The translations under genes were made by a program, and so were the position numbers. From positions 62,001 to 126,000 of the forward strand of contig NZ_KB893186.1 in NCBI RefSeq assembly GCF_000374025.1: a stretch of 64,000 nucleotides of DNA. The letters are read 5' to 3'. Under the pieces are notes generated by a model. That model was not told the DNA's origin and did not search any database. It saw nothing but the letters and a program-made list of their open reading frames with translations. Positions 8,538 to 16,752 of the stretch are shown here, piece after piece. Each line of letters begins with the position of its first letter. Within the stretch, counting starts at the first letter, position 1. Origin of the DNA: Spirosoma panaciterrae DSM 21099. GTDB taxonomy: Bacteria; Bacteroidota; Bacteroidia; Cytophagales; Spirosomataceae.

Positions 8538-11381
8538 ATGTTTATGCGAAACAACATTACCAAGCCAGTTCTGAGTCAGGCTGGATGGCCCCGTTTGGGA
8601 TGGTCCCGTGCGGGTTTTCTGGCTGCTGCGCTGCTGGTCGGTAGCCTCACTTCATCATCGGCCCAGGATAAGCTTCCCGAAGGCGTTACCAAAGGCGCAT
8701 CGGTAGAAGGCATTACCGAATACAACCTGAAAAACGGCCTGAAAGTCCTGCTCTTTCCCGACCCGTCGAAGCCCACCATTACCGTCAACATCACCTATCT
8801 GGTCGGTTCGCGGCATGAAGGGCTGGGCGAAACAGGGATGGCCCACCTGTTGGAACACATGGTGTTCAAAGGCTCAACCAAACACACCAACATACCGCAG
8901 GAGCTGACCTCACACGGCGCCCGTCCGAACGGGACCACCTGGCTCGACCGTACCAACTATTTCGAAACGTTTGCTGCTTCTGACGAAAACCTGAGATGGG
9001 CACTTGACCTGGAATCGGATCGGATGGTCAATTCCTTTATTAAAAAGGAAGACCTGGCTTCTGAATTCTCTGTTGTGCGAAATGAGTTCGAAATGCGCGA
9101 AAACTCGCCACAGAATGTGTTGAATGAACGGGTGGTTTCGTCGGCTTACCTCTGGCATAACTATGGCAAATCGACCATCGGAAACCGCTCTGATCTGGAG
9201 AAAGTCCCCATTGAGAACCTACAGGCTTTTTATAAAAAATACTACCAGCCCGATAATGCGGTGCTGGTAGTAGCCGGTAAAATCGACGAAGCCAAAACGC
9301 TGGCCCTGGTCAACGAGTACTTTAGCGCCATTCCTAAACCAACCCGGCAGTTGCAGCCAACCTATAGCGTTGAACCTACTCAGGATGGCGAACGCGATGT
9401 GGTGCTTCGGCGCGTGGGGGATACCAAGGTTGTTTCGGCCCTGTACCACATCATGCCAAGCTCACATCCCGACTATCCTGTAATGGATGTGCTGATCGAC
9501 CTGTTGACCGACGAACCCAGTGGCCGTTTGTATAAATCCCTGATCGAAACCAAGAAAGCCTCTCAGGAATACGGCTATTCGTTCATGACCAAAGATCCGG
9601 GCTATGCCTATTTTGCGGCTGAAATGCTAAAGGATAAATCCATCGACGAAGCCAAAACGGCCTTGTTGGGAACTCTTGATTCAGTAGCGATCAAAACCCC
9701 AACCAAAGATGAGGTAGAGCGGTCGAAAGCGAAATTGCTGAAGGATGTCGAACTGAGCTTTAAAGATGTGGAACGGCTGGGCCGTACGCTGAGCGAATAC
9801 ATCGCTACCGGCGACTGGCGTCTGGGCTTCCTGTATCGGGATGCGCTCGAAAAAGTAACCCCAGCCGATGTGCAACGGGTAGCCAAATTCTATTTCAAGC
9901 CTTCGAACCGCACCGTCGGCCTGTTCATTCCTGAGCAAAACCCAGATCGGGTCGATGTTCCGGAAGCGCCGAATGTGGAAGCTATGGTGAAGAATTACAA
10001 GGGCCGGGCCGCTATTGCCAGTGGTGAAGCGTTCGACCCCTCTCCTGCCAACATCGATGGCCGTACCCGTCGGGTAGAACAACCCAACACCATTGAATTA
10101 GCCCTCCTGCCCAAAACAACCCGGGGCAACGAAGTAAACGCCCGGTTGACCTTGCGCTATGGGGATGTAAACAGCCTGAAAAACAAAAGTGCGATCTCGG
10201 TATTCACCGCTTCGATGCTCGATAAGGGCACGACGACCCGCTCCCGGCAGCAAATCAAGGATGAATTTGACAAGCTAAAAGCACAGGTCAATATTTTTGG
10301 GGGTGGGAATCAGGTAAATGCCATTATCAAAACCAACAAGGAGAATTTACCTGCTGTGATCCGCATTGTGAGCGACATGTTGAAGCACCCCGCATTCGAC
10401 GCCAACGAATTCGAGAAACTTAAGCAGGAACAACTGGCTCAGATTGAAGCCCAGCGTTCAGAACCACAAGCGCTTGCCTTTACGGCCTTCCAGCGTCAGA
10501 TGAACCCGTATCCGAAGGATGATGTGCGGTATACCTCAACCCCGGATGAAGATGTCGCTGACGTGAAAGCGCTGAAACTGGACGAACTGAAGCAATTCCA
10601 TAAGGATTTCTACGGCGCCCAGAATGCAACTCTGGCGGTAGTCGGTGATTTTGATGAAGCCAGCGTTCGGAAAGCCGTTATGGACGAACTGGGCACCTGG
10701 AAGTCGAAAAAGCCATTCAGCCGCCTGGTAAGCCCCTTCAACGATATCAAACCTACGCCACAAAGCATCGAAGCCCCCGACAAAGCGAATGCCTTTATGG
10801 TAGCGGGTGTGAACCTACCCCTGCGCGACGATGACCCGGATTATCCGGCGCTGGTTTTAGGCAACTACATGCTGGGGGGGGGCTTCCTGAACTCGCGGTT
10901 GGCCGTACGCATCCGTCAGAAAGAGGGGATCAGCTATGGGGTCGGCTCACAGCTACAAGCCAATCCGTTCGATAAAACGGGGATGTTTATGACCTACGCC
11001 ATCTATAATCCTGAAAATGCAGAACGACTGGAAAAAGCGTTTCGGGAAGAAATGGACAAGGTGGTGAAAGAAGGCTTCACGGCCGATGAGATCAAAGCCG
11101 CCCGGTCGGGACTTTTACAATCGCGGATGGTAGGCCGGGCGCAGGACCCAAGCCTATCGGCCACACTCAACAATTACCTGTATCTGAACCGGACAATGGC
11201 CTGGGATGCCGATTTCGAGAAGAAATTAGAAGCTCTTACGCCCGAGCAGGTTAACGCTGCGATGAAAAAACACATCGACCCGTCGAAAATATCGATCATC
11301 AAAGCTGGTGATTTTGCCAAAGCCGCTAAGAAAGCAGCCGAAAAGCAGCCTGCTTCGTCGGTAAGTGGCGGTAAAAACTAG
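8538..11381 (+). CDS. Two-domain M16 zinc metallopeptidase (pitrilysin family), exported
   Basis: This 947-residue protein begins with a signal-like segment (hydrophobic stretch about 26-42, ending SSSAQ). The N-terminal M16 half has the inverted zinc motif HLLEH (His103, Glu106, His107) and a downstream glutamate in the VVRNEFEM region. The C-terminal half (about 510-930) repeats the fold with LRDDDPDYPAL and RIRQKEGISYGVGS but has no HxxEH, so it acts as the inactive partner of the clamshell. The family degrades peptides. Fused, secreted double M16 proteins are common in Bacteroidota. An alternative start is the ATG two codons downstream. A long hairpin followed by a T-tract ends the transcript. 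Confidence 0.93.
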   Translation: MFMRNNITKPVLSQAGWPRLGWSRAGFLAAALLVGSLTSSSAQDKLPEGVTKGASVEGITEYNLKNGLKVLLFPDPSKPTITVNITYLVGSRHEGLGETGMAHLLEHMVFKGSTKHTNIPQELTSHGARPNGTTWLDRTNYFETFAASDENLRWALDLESDRMVNSFIKKEDLASEFSVVRNEFEMRENSPQNVLNERVVSSAYLWHNYGKSTIGNRSDLEKVPIENLQAFYKKYYQPDNAVLVVAGKIDEAKTLALVNEYFSAIPKPTRQLQPTYSVEPTQDGERDVVLRRVGDTKVVSALYHIMPSSHPDYPVMDVLIDLLTDEPSGRLYKSLIETKKASQEYGYSFMTKDPGYAYFAAEMLKDKSIDEAKTALLGTLDSVAIKTPTKDEVERSKAKLLKDVELSFKDVERLGRTLSEYIATGDWRLGFLYRDALEKVTPADVQRVAKFYFKPSNRTVGLFIPEQNPDRVDVPEAPNVEAMVKNYKGRAAIASGEAFDPSPANIDGRTRRVEQPNTIELALLPKTTRGNEVNARLTLRYGDVNSLKNKSAISVFTASMLDKGTTTRSRQQIKDEFDKLKAQVNIFGGGNQVNAIIKTNKENLPAVIRIVSDMLKHPAFDANEFEKLKQEQLAQIEAQRSEPQALAFTAFQRQMNPYPKDDVRYTSTPDEDVADVKALKLDELKQFHKDFYGAQNATLAVVGDFDEASVRKAVMDELGTWKSKKPFSRLVSPFNDIKPTPQSIEAPDKANAFMVAGVNLPLRDDDPDYPALVLGNYMLGGGFLNSRLAVRIRQKEGISYGVGSQLQANPFDKTGMFMTYAIYNPENAERLEKAFREEMDKVVKEGFTADEIKAARSGLLQSRMVGRAQDPSLSATLNNYLYLNRTMAWDADFEKKLEALTPEQVNAAMKKHIDPSKISIIKAGDFAKAAKKAAEKQPASSVSGGKN

Positions 11382-11383
11382 TC

Positions 11384-11495
11384 AGAACCGGGATTTATAT
11401 GATTTAACTGACTGACCTTGCTTATGCCTTCAGTGAAGGCTGATAGAAGAAATCAAAGTCAGTCAATCGAATCAAATAAATCCCGGTTCTTTTTT
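11384..11495 (+). terminator. Long branched hairpin and T-tract after the M16 gene
   Basis: The outer arms AACCGGGATTTAT (11386-11398) and ATAAATCCCGGTT (11476-11488) are perfect complements, an inner pair GACTGAC / GTCAGTC extends the stem, and CCTTCAGTGAAGG makes a small apical hairpin. The right arm runs into TCTTTTTT. It fits a rho-independent terminator but is much longer than needed, so it may be a REP-like element used as a terminator. Confidence 0.7.
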
Positions 11496-11545
11496 AGACT
11501 TTATAACTATAAATTTCGTTATTTACCTAAAAAATCCGTTACACC

Positions 11546-13006
11546 ATGCAAAAGCGCTTTTTACTACTATACTTTGGGCTAATGGGACTGACAGGCTTTG
11601 CTCAGCCCCGCGTGGTCTTTGTCCGTGATAAAACGCAATTAGGCGTTTCATTAGCTAATCTAGAGCATACTTTTCCACCGGCTACAGATAAGCTTATTGT
11701 CCAGGGAGGGAAGTCGGTACAGGTCAAAGGTGCCTTTACGGGTCGAACCAAACTGTATTTCGATAGTTTAAATGCTCAGCACCAGCAGTTTTTTACCTTT
11801 ATCGAGCGAAATAAAAAGCGACTACCTGCACTTGGTCTTTTATGTAAAATCCAGGAATTCATTCGGCCTGATGGGTCTTATGACTGGGTATTTTGCCAGA
11901 TTGAAGGCCCGGTGCTGACGAGTGAGCAGGAAGCCAAATTCATGGAGCTTTTGACGGAATGGTATAGTCAGCATCCATTCTCCCTGAAAACCGAATTAGG
12001 CTTTCACCGGGCTAGTTTTACAACGCTAGGCCAACCTCCTCAAAAGCGCACAGTCCGACGAGGACCAGGTATCATCAGTACAATCGAAGCTGCAGAGAAA
12101 ACGACCCGGCCCGATACCGTAACTATGCTAGCCTTTAACCAGTTGGATCTTAGCACCATTCCCGAAATCGTGTACCGTTTTCCAAAGCTAGAAGAACTCG
12201 ATTTATCGCGAAACAACCTGCACGAACTTCCAGCCCGACTAACGGCCGACATTCCAACCCTCAAACGATTAAGCGTGCTGTACAATGCCATACCAAACGA
12301 CAGCGTATTCGTCACGCGCAATAAGCATTTGCGGTCATTAAATATTCAGGGAAACAAGTTGACAAAAATCCCTGAATCCATCCGTCAGAATCGACGCCTG
12401 GAAAGCTTGTGGCTGGGATATAATAAACTGAATGCCCTAACCGATGCCGATATTAAAACCCTTCGGCGAATACGTAAACTGACAGACCTGAATCTGTATA
12501 GTGTGGGACTGAAGCAACTCCCCGGTTCGATTGGGAAACTCAAGCGGGTTAAAGTGCTGGATTTGTATTACAACAAATTCATTGAGCTACCTCCGCAGAT
12601 CGGCAAAATGAAGCGCCTGGAACAGTTGGCCGTTGCGCACAATGAACTACGAAACCTACCCATCGCCCTCACTAAACTACGCCGTTTGCAGGTATTATAC
12701 GCCCACCACAACCACCTAACCCAACTCCCCGACGAATTCAGCCGCCTTCGGCACCTACGGGTACTGGATGTAGGCTATAACTGGTATGTATCGGTGCCAG
12801 CCGTGGTCGGTACGCTCTCGGCCTTGCAGGAGCTGTCGTTGAACAACAATAACCTCCACGAATTTCCGTCTATGCTGCTTTCGCTCAAAGGGCTAAAAAA
12901 GGTTTTTATGGGTAGCAATCCCTTGTTCGGACAGGAAGCGATGAACAGTCCGTATGCCCCTCAAATCAAGCAGTTAGAAGCAAACAGCACGGAAGTATCG
13001 TATTGA
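11546..13006 (+). CDS. Secreted leucine-rich-repeat protein
   Basis: The 486-residue product has a signal peptide (MQKRFLLLYFGLMGLTGFAQ), an N-terminal domain of about 150 residues that I do not recognise, and from about 190 to 475 a run of roughly a dozen 23-residue leucine-rich repeats of the type L..L.L..N.L..LP..I, for example LEELDLSRNNLHELP and VKVLDLYYNKFIELP. Bacterial LRR proteins of this type are binding scaffolds. Because it has a signal peptide it should act in the periplasm or on the surface. It has its own upstream region after the M16 terminator. No enzyme motif is visible in the N-terminal part. Confidence 0.85.
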   Translation: MQKRFLLLYFGLMGLTGFAQPRVVFVRDKTQLGVSLANLEHTFPPATDKLIVQGGKSVQVKGAFTGRTKLYFDSLNAQHQQFFTFIERNKKRLPALGLLCKIQEFIRPDGSYDWVFCQIEGPVLTSEQEAKFMELLTEWYSQHPFSLKTELGFHRASFTTLGQPPQKRTVRRGPGIISTIEAAEKTTRPDTVTMLAFNQLDLSTIPEIVYRFPKLEELDLSRNNLHELPARLTADIPTLKRLSVLYNAIPNDSVFVTRNKHLRSLNIQGNKLTKIPESIRQNRRLESLWLGYNKLNALTDADIKTLRRIRKLTDLNLYSVGLKQLPGSIGKLKRVKVLDLYYNKFIELPPQIGKMKRLEQLAVAHNELRNLPIALTKLRRLQVLYAHHNHLTQLPDEFSRLRHLRVLDVGYNWYVSVPAVVGTLSALQELSLNNNNLHEFPSMLLSLKGLKKVFMGSNPLFGQEAMNSPYAPQIKQLEANSTEVSY

Positions 13007-13180
13007 TTGTCAGGAAGAGGACGCTCCTTTTTTCAGATACCTAAACTGCTATTGTTCATACTAACTTCGTCACATTACAAACCAAATAATATTCTGCTTA
13101 GAATTTTCATAATCTATCTCAGAAATACTGAAAATTACATGATTTAACGGAGAGAATTTATCGTTCCGCTTGTTACAGGC

Positions 13181-14119
13181 ATGGTAGTAGTCAATTGTAT
13201 GCAAGCCGTTACATCTCCTCTTTCAAATGCATCAGATCGTTTTACGCTCTGGGCCAATCTAATCTCCGTTTATATTTTGTGGGGTTCTACGTATCTGTTC
13301 ATTCATTTTATGACCGAACGGATGCCTCCCCTCTACATGGTTGCGGTTCGGTATCTGATTGCTGGCGGAATTCTGTACGGCTACGCGCGACTTACCGGCA
13401 CACCCCGCCCAAGCCGTAAAGAATGGCAGTCGGCCGGACTGATCGGCATTCTACTTCTGACGGTTTCGAATGGGTGCCTGGCCATTGGTTTACAGTACAT
13501 TCCGAGTGGTATGGCCGCCTTACTGGGTGGCTTATTGCCGGTTTACCTGCTTACCCTCAACTGGGTCTCGTTTGGCAAAAAACGGCCGAGCAACCTGGCT
13601 CTGGCTGGTCTGGTCGTTGGATTGATTGGTATTTTTCTCCTGGTTAAACCCGATAAACTCCAAAGTACAGCCGGGCTTGATGCCAAATTGATCGGGACAG
13701 GCTTCGTTGCATTTGGCAATCTTATCTGGGCTGTTGGTACTTTGCTGACCCCACGTCTCACTTTACCATCCGGTACTATTTCCAGTGGTATTCAGATGAT
13801 TGTAGGCGGTGTTGCCAGTCTGCTACTAAGTCTGGTACTGGAGCCAGTTACGCCGTTGAGTATTCTGGATGCACCTACCAAAGCCATTGGCTCTATGATT
13901 TACCTGATCATTTTTGGTAGCATCATTGGCTTTTCGTCTTATTCGTGGCTAGCCCGAAACGCCCCCCCCCAACTCCTGGCTACCTATGCTTTCGTCAACC
14001 CCGTCGTCGCGATGTTCCTGGGCACCTTGTTCGCCGGAGAAATTTTCTCCAGCCAATCCCTGATCGGTGCCCTGGTAGCCATCGTCGGGGTAGTATTGAT
14101 CACGCTCGGGAGAAAATGA
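13181..14119 (+). CDS. EamA/DMT-superfamily transporter
   Basis: This 312-residue protein is hydrophobic throughout and reads as two EamA domains of five helices each: the first contains LWGSTYLFIHFM and PPLYMVAVRYLIAGG, the second SIIGFSSYSWLARN and ATYAFVNPVVAMFLG. These match the RhaT/YedA-like drug/metabolite exporters. Substrates in this family range from amino acids to nucleotides and are not predictable here. The ATG at 13199 is an alternative start that would remove six residues. The gene converges on an SDR gene, with an inverted repeat between them. Confidence 0.9.
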   Translation: MVVVNCMQAVTSPLSNASDRFTLWANLISVYILWGSTYLFIHFMTERMPPLYMVAVRYLIAGGILYGYARLTGTPRPSRKEWQSAGLIGILLLTVSNGCLAIGLQYIPSGMAALLGGLLPVYLLTLNWVSFGKKRPSNLALAGLVVGLIGIFLLVKPDKLQSTAGLDAKLIGTGFVAFGNLIWAVGTLLTPRLTLPSGTISSGIQMIVGGVASLLLSLVLEPVTPLSILDAPTKAIGSMIYLIIFGSIIGFSSYSWLARNAPPQLLATYAFVNPVVAMFLGTLFAGEIFSSQSLIGALVAIVGVVLITLGRK

Positions 14120-14185
14120 TGTTGAATGATAGAATACGCTATCGTATATCCAATTCTATCATTCAAGCATTCTACCATTCAACAT
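14119..14185. terminator. Inverted repeat between convergent genes
   Basis: The left arm ATGTTGAATGATAGAAT (14119-14135) can pair with ATTCTACCATTCAACAT (14169-14185, one mismatch), while its inner part GAATGATAGAAT can also pair with ATTCTATCATTC (14153-14164). Thus two alternative right arms exist. It lies exactly between the EamA stop and the SDR stop, so it probably serves as a bidirectional terminator. Confidence 0.6.
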
Positions 14186-14961
14186 TAAACCGGCGGCACG
14201 CCCACACTTGTCCAGCCGCCATCCACAATCAGGCTTTGTCCGGTAACGTGTCGGGATGCGGGTGATACCAGAAATAAAGCGGCATGGGTGATATCGTCGA
14301 CGGTTGCCGGGCGTCCCATGGGTGTAATGCGTGACCAGATAGGAATGTACGTTGGGTCGTCCAGGGTTCGTTCGGTCAGGGTTGCGCCTGGTGCAATGGC
14401 ATTGACAGTAATGCCCAGTGGCGAAAAATCGATGACCAATTGACGGGCAAGCATTTCCAGCCCCGCCTTCGTCATGCTGTAAACGGGTAGTCCCGGATGC
14501 CCCAGATGCCCCACCACCGACGACATAAACAAGACACTCCCCCCCTTTCCCTGCACCCGCATGTGTTGAGCAGCAATCTGGGCCAGAAAAAAGCTCCCCC
14601 GCAGGTTCAGATCCACTATTTTCTGGAATGACTCAGGTGTAGTGGTAAAAATATCGCCGAAAATGGTAATCCCTGCATTCGCAATCGCAATGTCCAGCGA
14701 TCCAAACCGGGTAACCGCCCGATCGATCATCTGGCGAATAAATGCTACATCCGACGCATCACCGGGGCAGGCTTCGCAGATTCCGGCTTCGGGGCTTTGG
14801 CATTCTTGCTGAATACGCCGGGCAGCGTCCAGGGCTAATGGCTGGTCATAATCGTTGAGTACGACATTGGCTCCCTGCTGGACTAACGCTTTTGCGATGG
14901 CAAAGCCAATTCCAGTGCCAGCCCCCGTAATCACTACCGTCTGTCGGGCAAAATCTGTCAT
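14185..14961 (-). CDS. SDR-family oxidoreductase
   Basis: A classical short-chain dehydrogenase/reductase of 258 residues. The cofactor motif TGAGTGIG is at residues 12-19, NAG at 95-97, the catalytic Ser147/148, and YSMTK with Tyr161 and Lys165. The acidic residue at Asp37 after the second strand suggests NAD rather than NADP preference. The C-terminus GQSLIVDGGWTSVG is typical. Family members oxidise alcohols and sugars reversibly. It sits next to a PQQ-type sugar dehydrogenase and an aldonate-type dehydratase on the same strand, which hints at sugar or sugar-acid metabolism; the substrate is inference. Confidence 0.9.
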   Translation of the reverse strand: MTDFARQTVVITGAGTGIGFAIAKALVQQGANVVLNDYDQPLALDAARRIQQECQSPEAGICEACPGDASDVAFIRQMIDRAVTRFGSLDIAIANAGITIFGDIFTTTPESFQKIVDLNLRGSFFLAQIAAQHMRVQGKGGSVLFMSSVVGHLGHPGLPVYSMTKAGLEMLARQLVIDFSPLGITVNAIAPGATLTERTLDDPTYIPIWSRITPMGRPATVDDITHAALFLVSPASRHVTGQSLIVDGGWTSVGVPPV

Positions 14962-15095
14962 GCAATCAAAGTATTGGGTAAAGGAGAATTTCGAAGCGAA
15001 AATAGGACAAATTTCCCGCCTACAGGTAAGGTTAGCCCAGGTTTGCCATTAGCTTCTGAAAGCTTCTACCCAGAACCTAAGCCCTGCTGAACGAA

Positions 15096-16448
15096 TCAGG
15101 GGTCAACTTTTACTTTACCCGATGACGAATAGGCTAGTTTTCCTCTCAGATCCAGTGACCGGATCTGCACCAGTTGGCTGAGGGATACGGTATGGTCGGT
15201 CGAAATGACCACGTCGTCCCCAGCGATAGGCAGACAATTGCAATTCCAGGTATCCGGGCTGGTCCAGTTCCCTGTTTTGACACTGGCAATCGTTCGTTCA
15301 ATGACTCGATACAATTTCCCTTCTGCAAACGACAGTACATACAACTCTCCATTTGGGGCCTGACCGAATGATACAGGCATTACCGTTGGCAGATTGAGTT
15401 GTGTAATCTGCTGAAAGGTCCCGTCATTGTTTCGTTTTAGTGTCCAGTACGTTCCGCGCTGGTAGTCGCCATACACATACCACCCATATAGTTTGTCGAA
15501 AGCCGTACCACGGTATACATAACCGCCGGTAATGGAAGCGCCAGCCCCGTAGTTGTAGCCCGAGTAGTCGAGCAGGGGCATGTGAAACGTACCTGTACCA
15601 GAGCAGGTTGCATTATAGGCATGAGTTCCTTCGTAACAGGGCCAGCCGTAGTTTTGAGGGGCGGTAGCATTCGCCCCGGTAAAATTCAACTCCTCCCAAC
15701 CATCCTGCCCGACATCCCCGATCCACATATCCCCCGTTAGGCGGTCAAAACTCCAGCGCCAGGGATTGCGGAGGCCAAGGGCATAAATTTCATCCGCTAT
15801 CCCATCGTTCGGGTCCTTAAACGGATTCGTAGCTGGTATAGAATAAGGCGTCCCATGATCTACATCGATGCGAAATATTTTTCCGTAAGGCGTTTGCAGA
15901 CTTTGCGACACACGATCAGGGTCACCAACCGAGCCACGAAGGCCCGGCCATGAGTCACCAGTGGTTATATAGAGATACCCATCAGGTCCAAACCCCAGGC
16001 AGCCCGAACGGTGTGCCCCCTGCGGATTCGGATAAGGCACGACCAGCAAAACAAATTCAGTTGAACTATCCGCCTGATCAGGATTGGCCGTACTGCGCGT
16101 AAACCGGGCATATACAGCCGAACGGTCACCCTTTCGGGTATAGTTGACGTAGATGTACCCATTAGTCGCATAATTTGGGTGCAGTGTGATGCCAAATATG
16201 CCTTCCCAGGTGGCATCGTGAATTTTTGCCCCCAGATCCAGATAGGGTGTTGCGAGCAAAACCCCGTTTCGAACGACGCGAATCTGTCCATCAGTCTGGG
16301 CGATCAGGAATTCTGTGGCACTTAGTGCTACCATATCGGTAGGTCGATTTAACCCAGTCGCTAACTCGGTCAGACGAATTCGGGGTACTTGTGCAATTAA
16401 TTGGGTAATGCTAAGACCAGCTAATAAAAACAAGTATCGGACAATCAT
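15096..16448 (-). CDS. PQQ-dependent sugar dehydrogenase (GSDH beta-propeller), secreted
   Basis: The 450-residue protein has a signal peptide (about 1-19) and a six-bladed GSDH-type propeller. Family landmarks are LNRPTDMVAL, EGIFGITLHPNYATNGYIYV, the GAHRSGCLGFGPDGYLYITTG-type active-site strand, YGKIFRIDVD and GLRNPWRWSFD. Soluble sugar dehydrogenases of this type oxidise aldoses to lactones outside the cytoplasm with PQQ and calcium. A short extra C-terminal region (about 385-450, with GNWTSPDTWNCNCLP) resembles the beta domain found at the end of many Bacteroidota secreted proteins. The coding strand matches the adjacent SDR and dehydratase genes. Confidence 0.88.
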   Translation of the reverse strand: MIVRYLFLLAGLSITQLIAQVPRIRLTELATGLNRPTDMVALSATEFLIAQTDGQIRVVRNGVLLATPYLDLGAKIHDATWEGIFGITLHPNYATNGYIYVNYTRKGDRSAVYARFTRSTANPDQADSSTEFVLLVVPYPNPQGAHRSGCLGFGPDGYLYITTGDSWPGLRGSVGDPDRVSQSLQTPYGKIFRIDVDHGTPYSIPATNPFKDPNDGIADEIYALGLRNPWRWSFDRLTGDMWIGDVGQDGWEELNFTGANATAPQNYGWPCYEGTHAYNATCSGTGTFHMPLLDYSGYNYGAGASITGGYVYRGTAFDKLYGWYVYGDYQRGTYWTLKRNNDGTFQQITQLNLPTVMPVSFGQAPNGELYVLSFAEGKLYRVIERTIASVKTGNWTSPDTWNCNCLPIAGDDVVISTDHTVSLSQLVQIRSLDLRGKLAYSSSGKVKVDP

Positions 16449-16752
16449 TCAGCTACGGAAATGGTTACCCAAAAAGTAACAATTACTATACCGTTGACAC
16501 TGATGTACGAATTCCTGTTTTTTTACCTAAAGCCCTATTCAACTTTTAGTTTGATTTATCGGCCTAATTTATTGGATAGGAGCTAGTAGCGCATAGCATA
16601 AGAAATAAAAGGAATAAATTCAGCTTTTTTCATTTTTTGAATCGGCGTAAAATTTGTGGGGCAGGCGTACAAATGATTCATAAATTAAAAGTGGGTGTGT
16701 AGACGCAAATGCGTCTGCACACCCACTCCAAAAACGGCAGACTGAAAAACGG
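16449..16752. other. Intergenic region between the dehydratase and sugar dehydrogenase genes
   Basis: This 304-base region has no coding potential. Its right part carries the terminator-like hairpin at 16690-16727; the left part is AT-rich and should contain the promoter of the minus-strand sugar dehydrogenase gene. The decamer TTTACCTAAA at 16522-16531 recurs at two other intergenic places in the window. Confidence 0.5.
16690..16727 (-). terminator. Hairpin terminator of the IlvD/Edd gene
   Basis: AGTGGGTGTGTAGACGCA (16690-16707) pairs with TGCGTCTGCACACCCACT (16710-16727) with a single G-T wobble and a two-base loop. On the minus strand the hairpin is followed by TTTTAATTTA, as expected for a terminator downstream of the dehydratase gene. 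Confidence 0.75.

Noticed and set aside
13012-13032. Terminator after the leucine-rich-repeat gene
   Set aside because: A T-run is present but the candidate stem has only a few base pairs.
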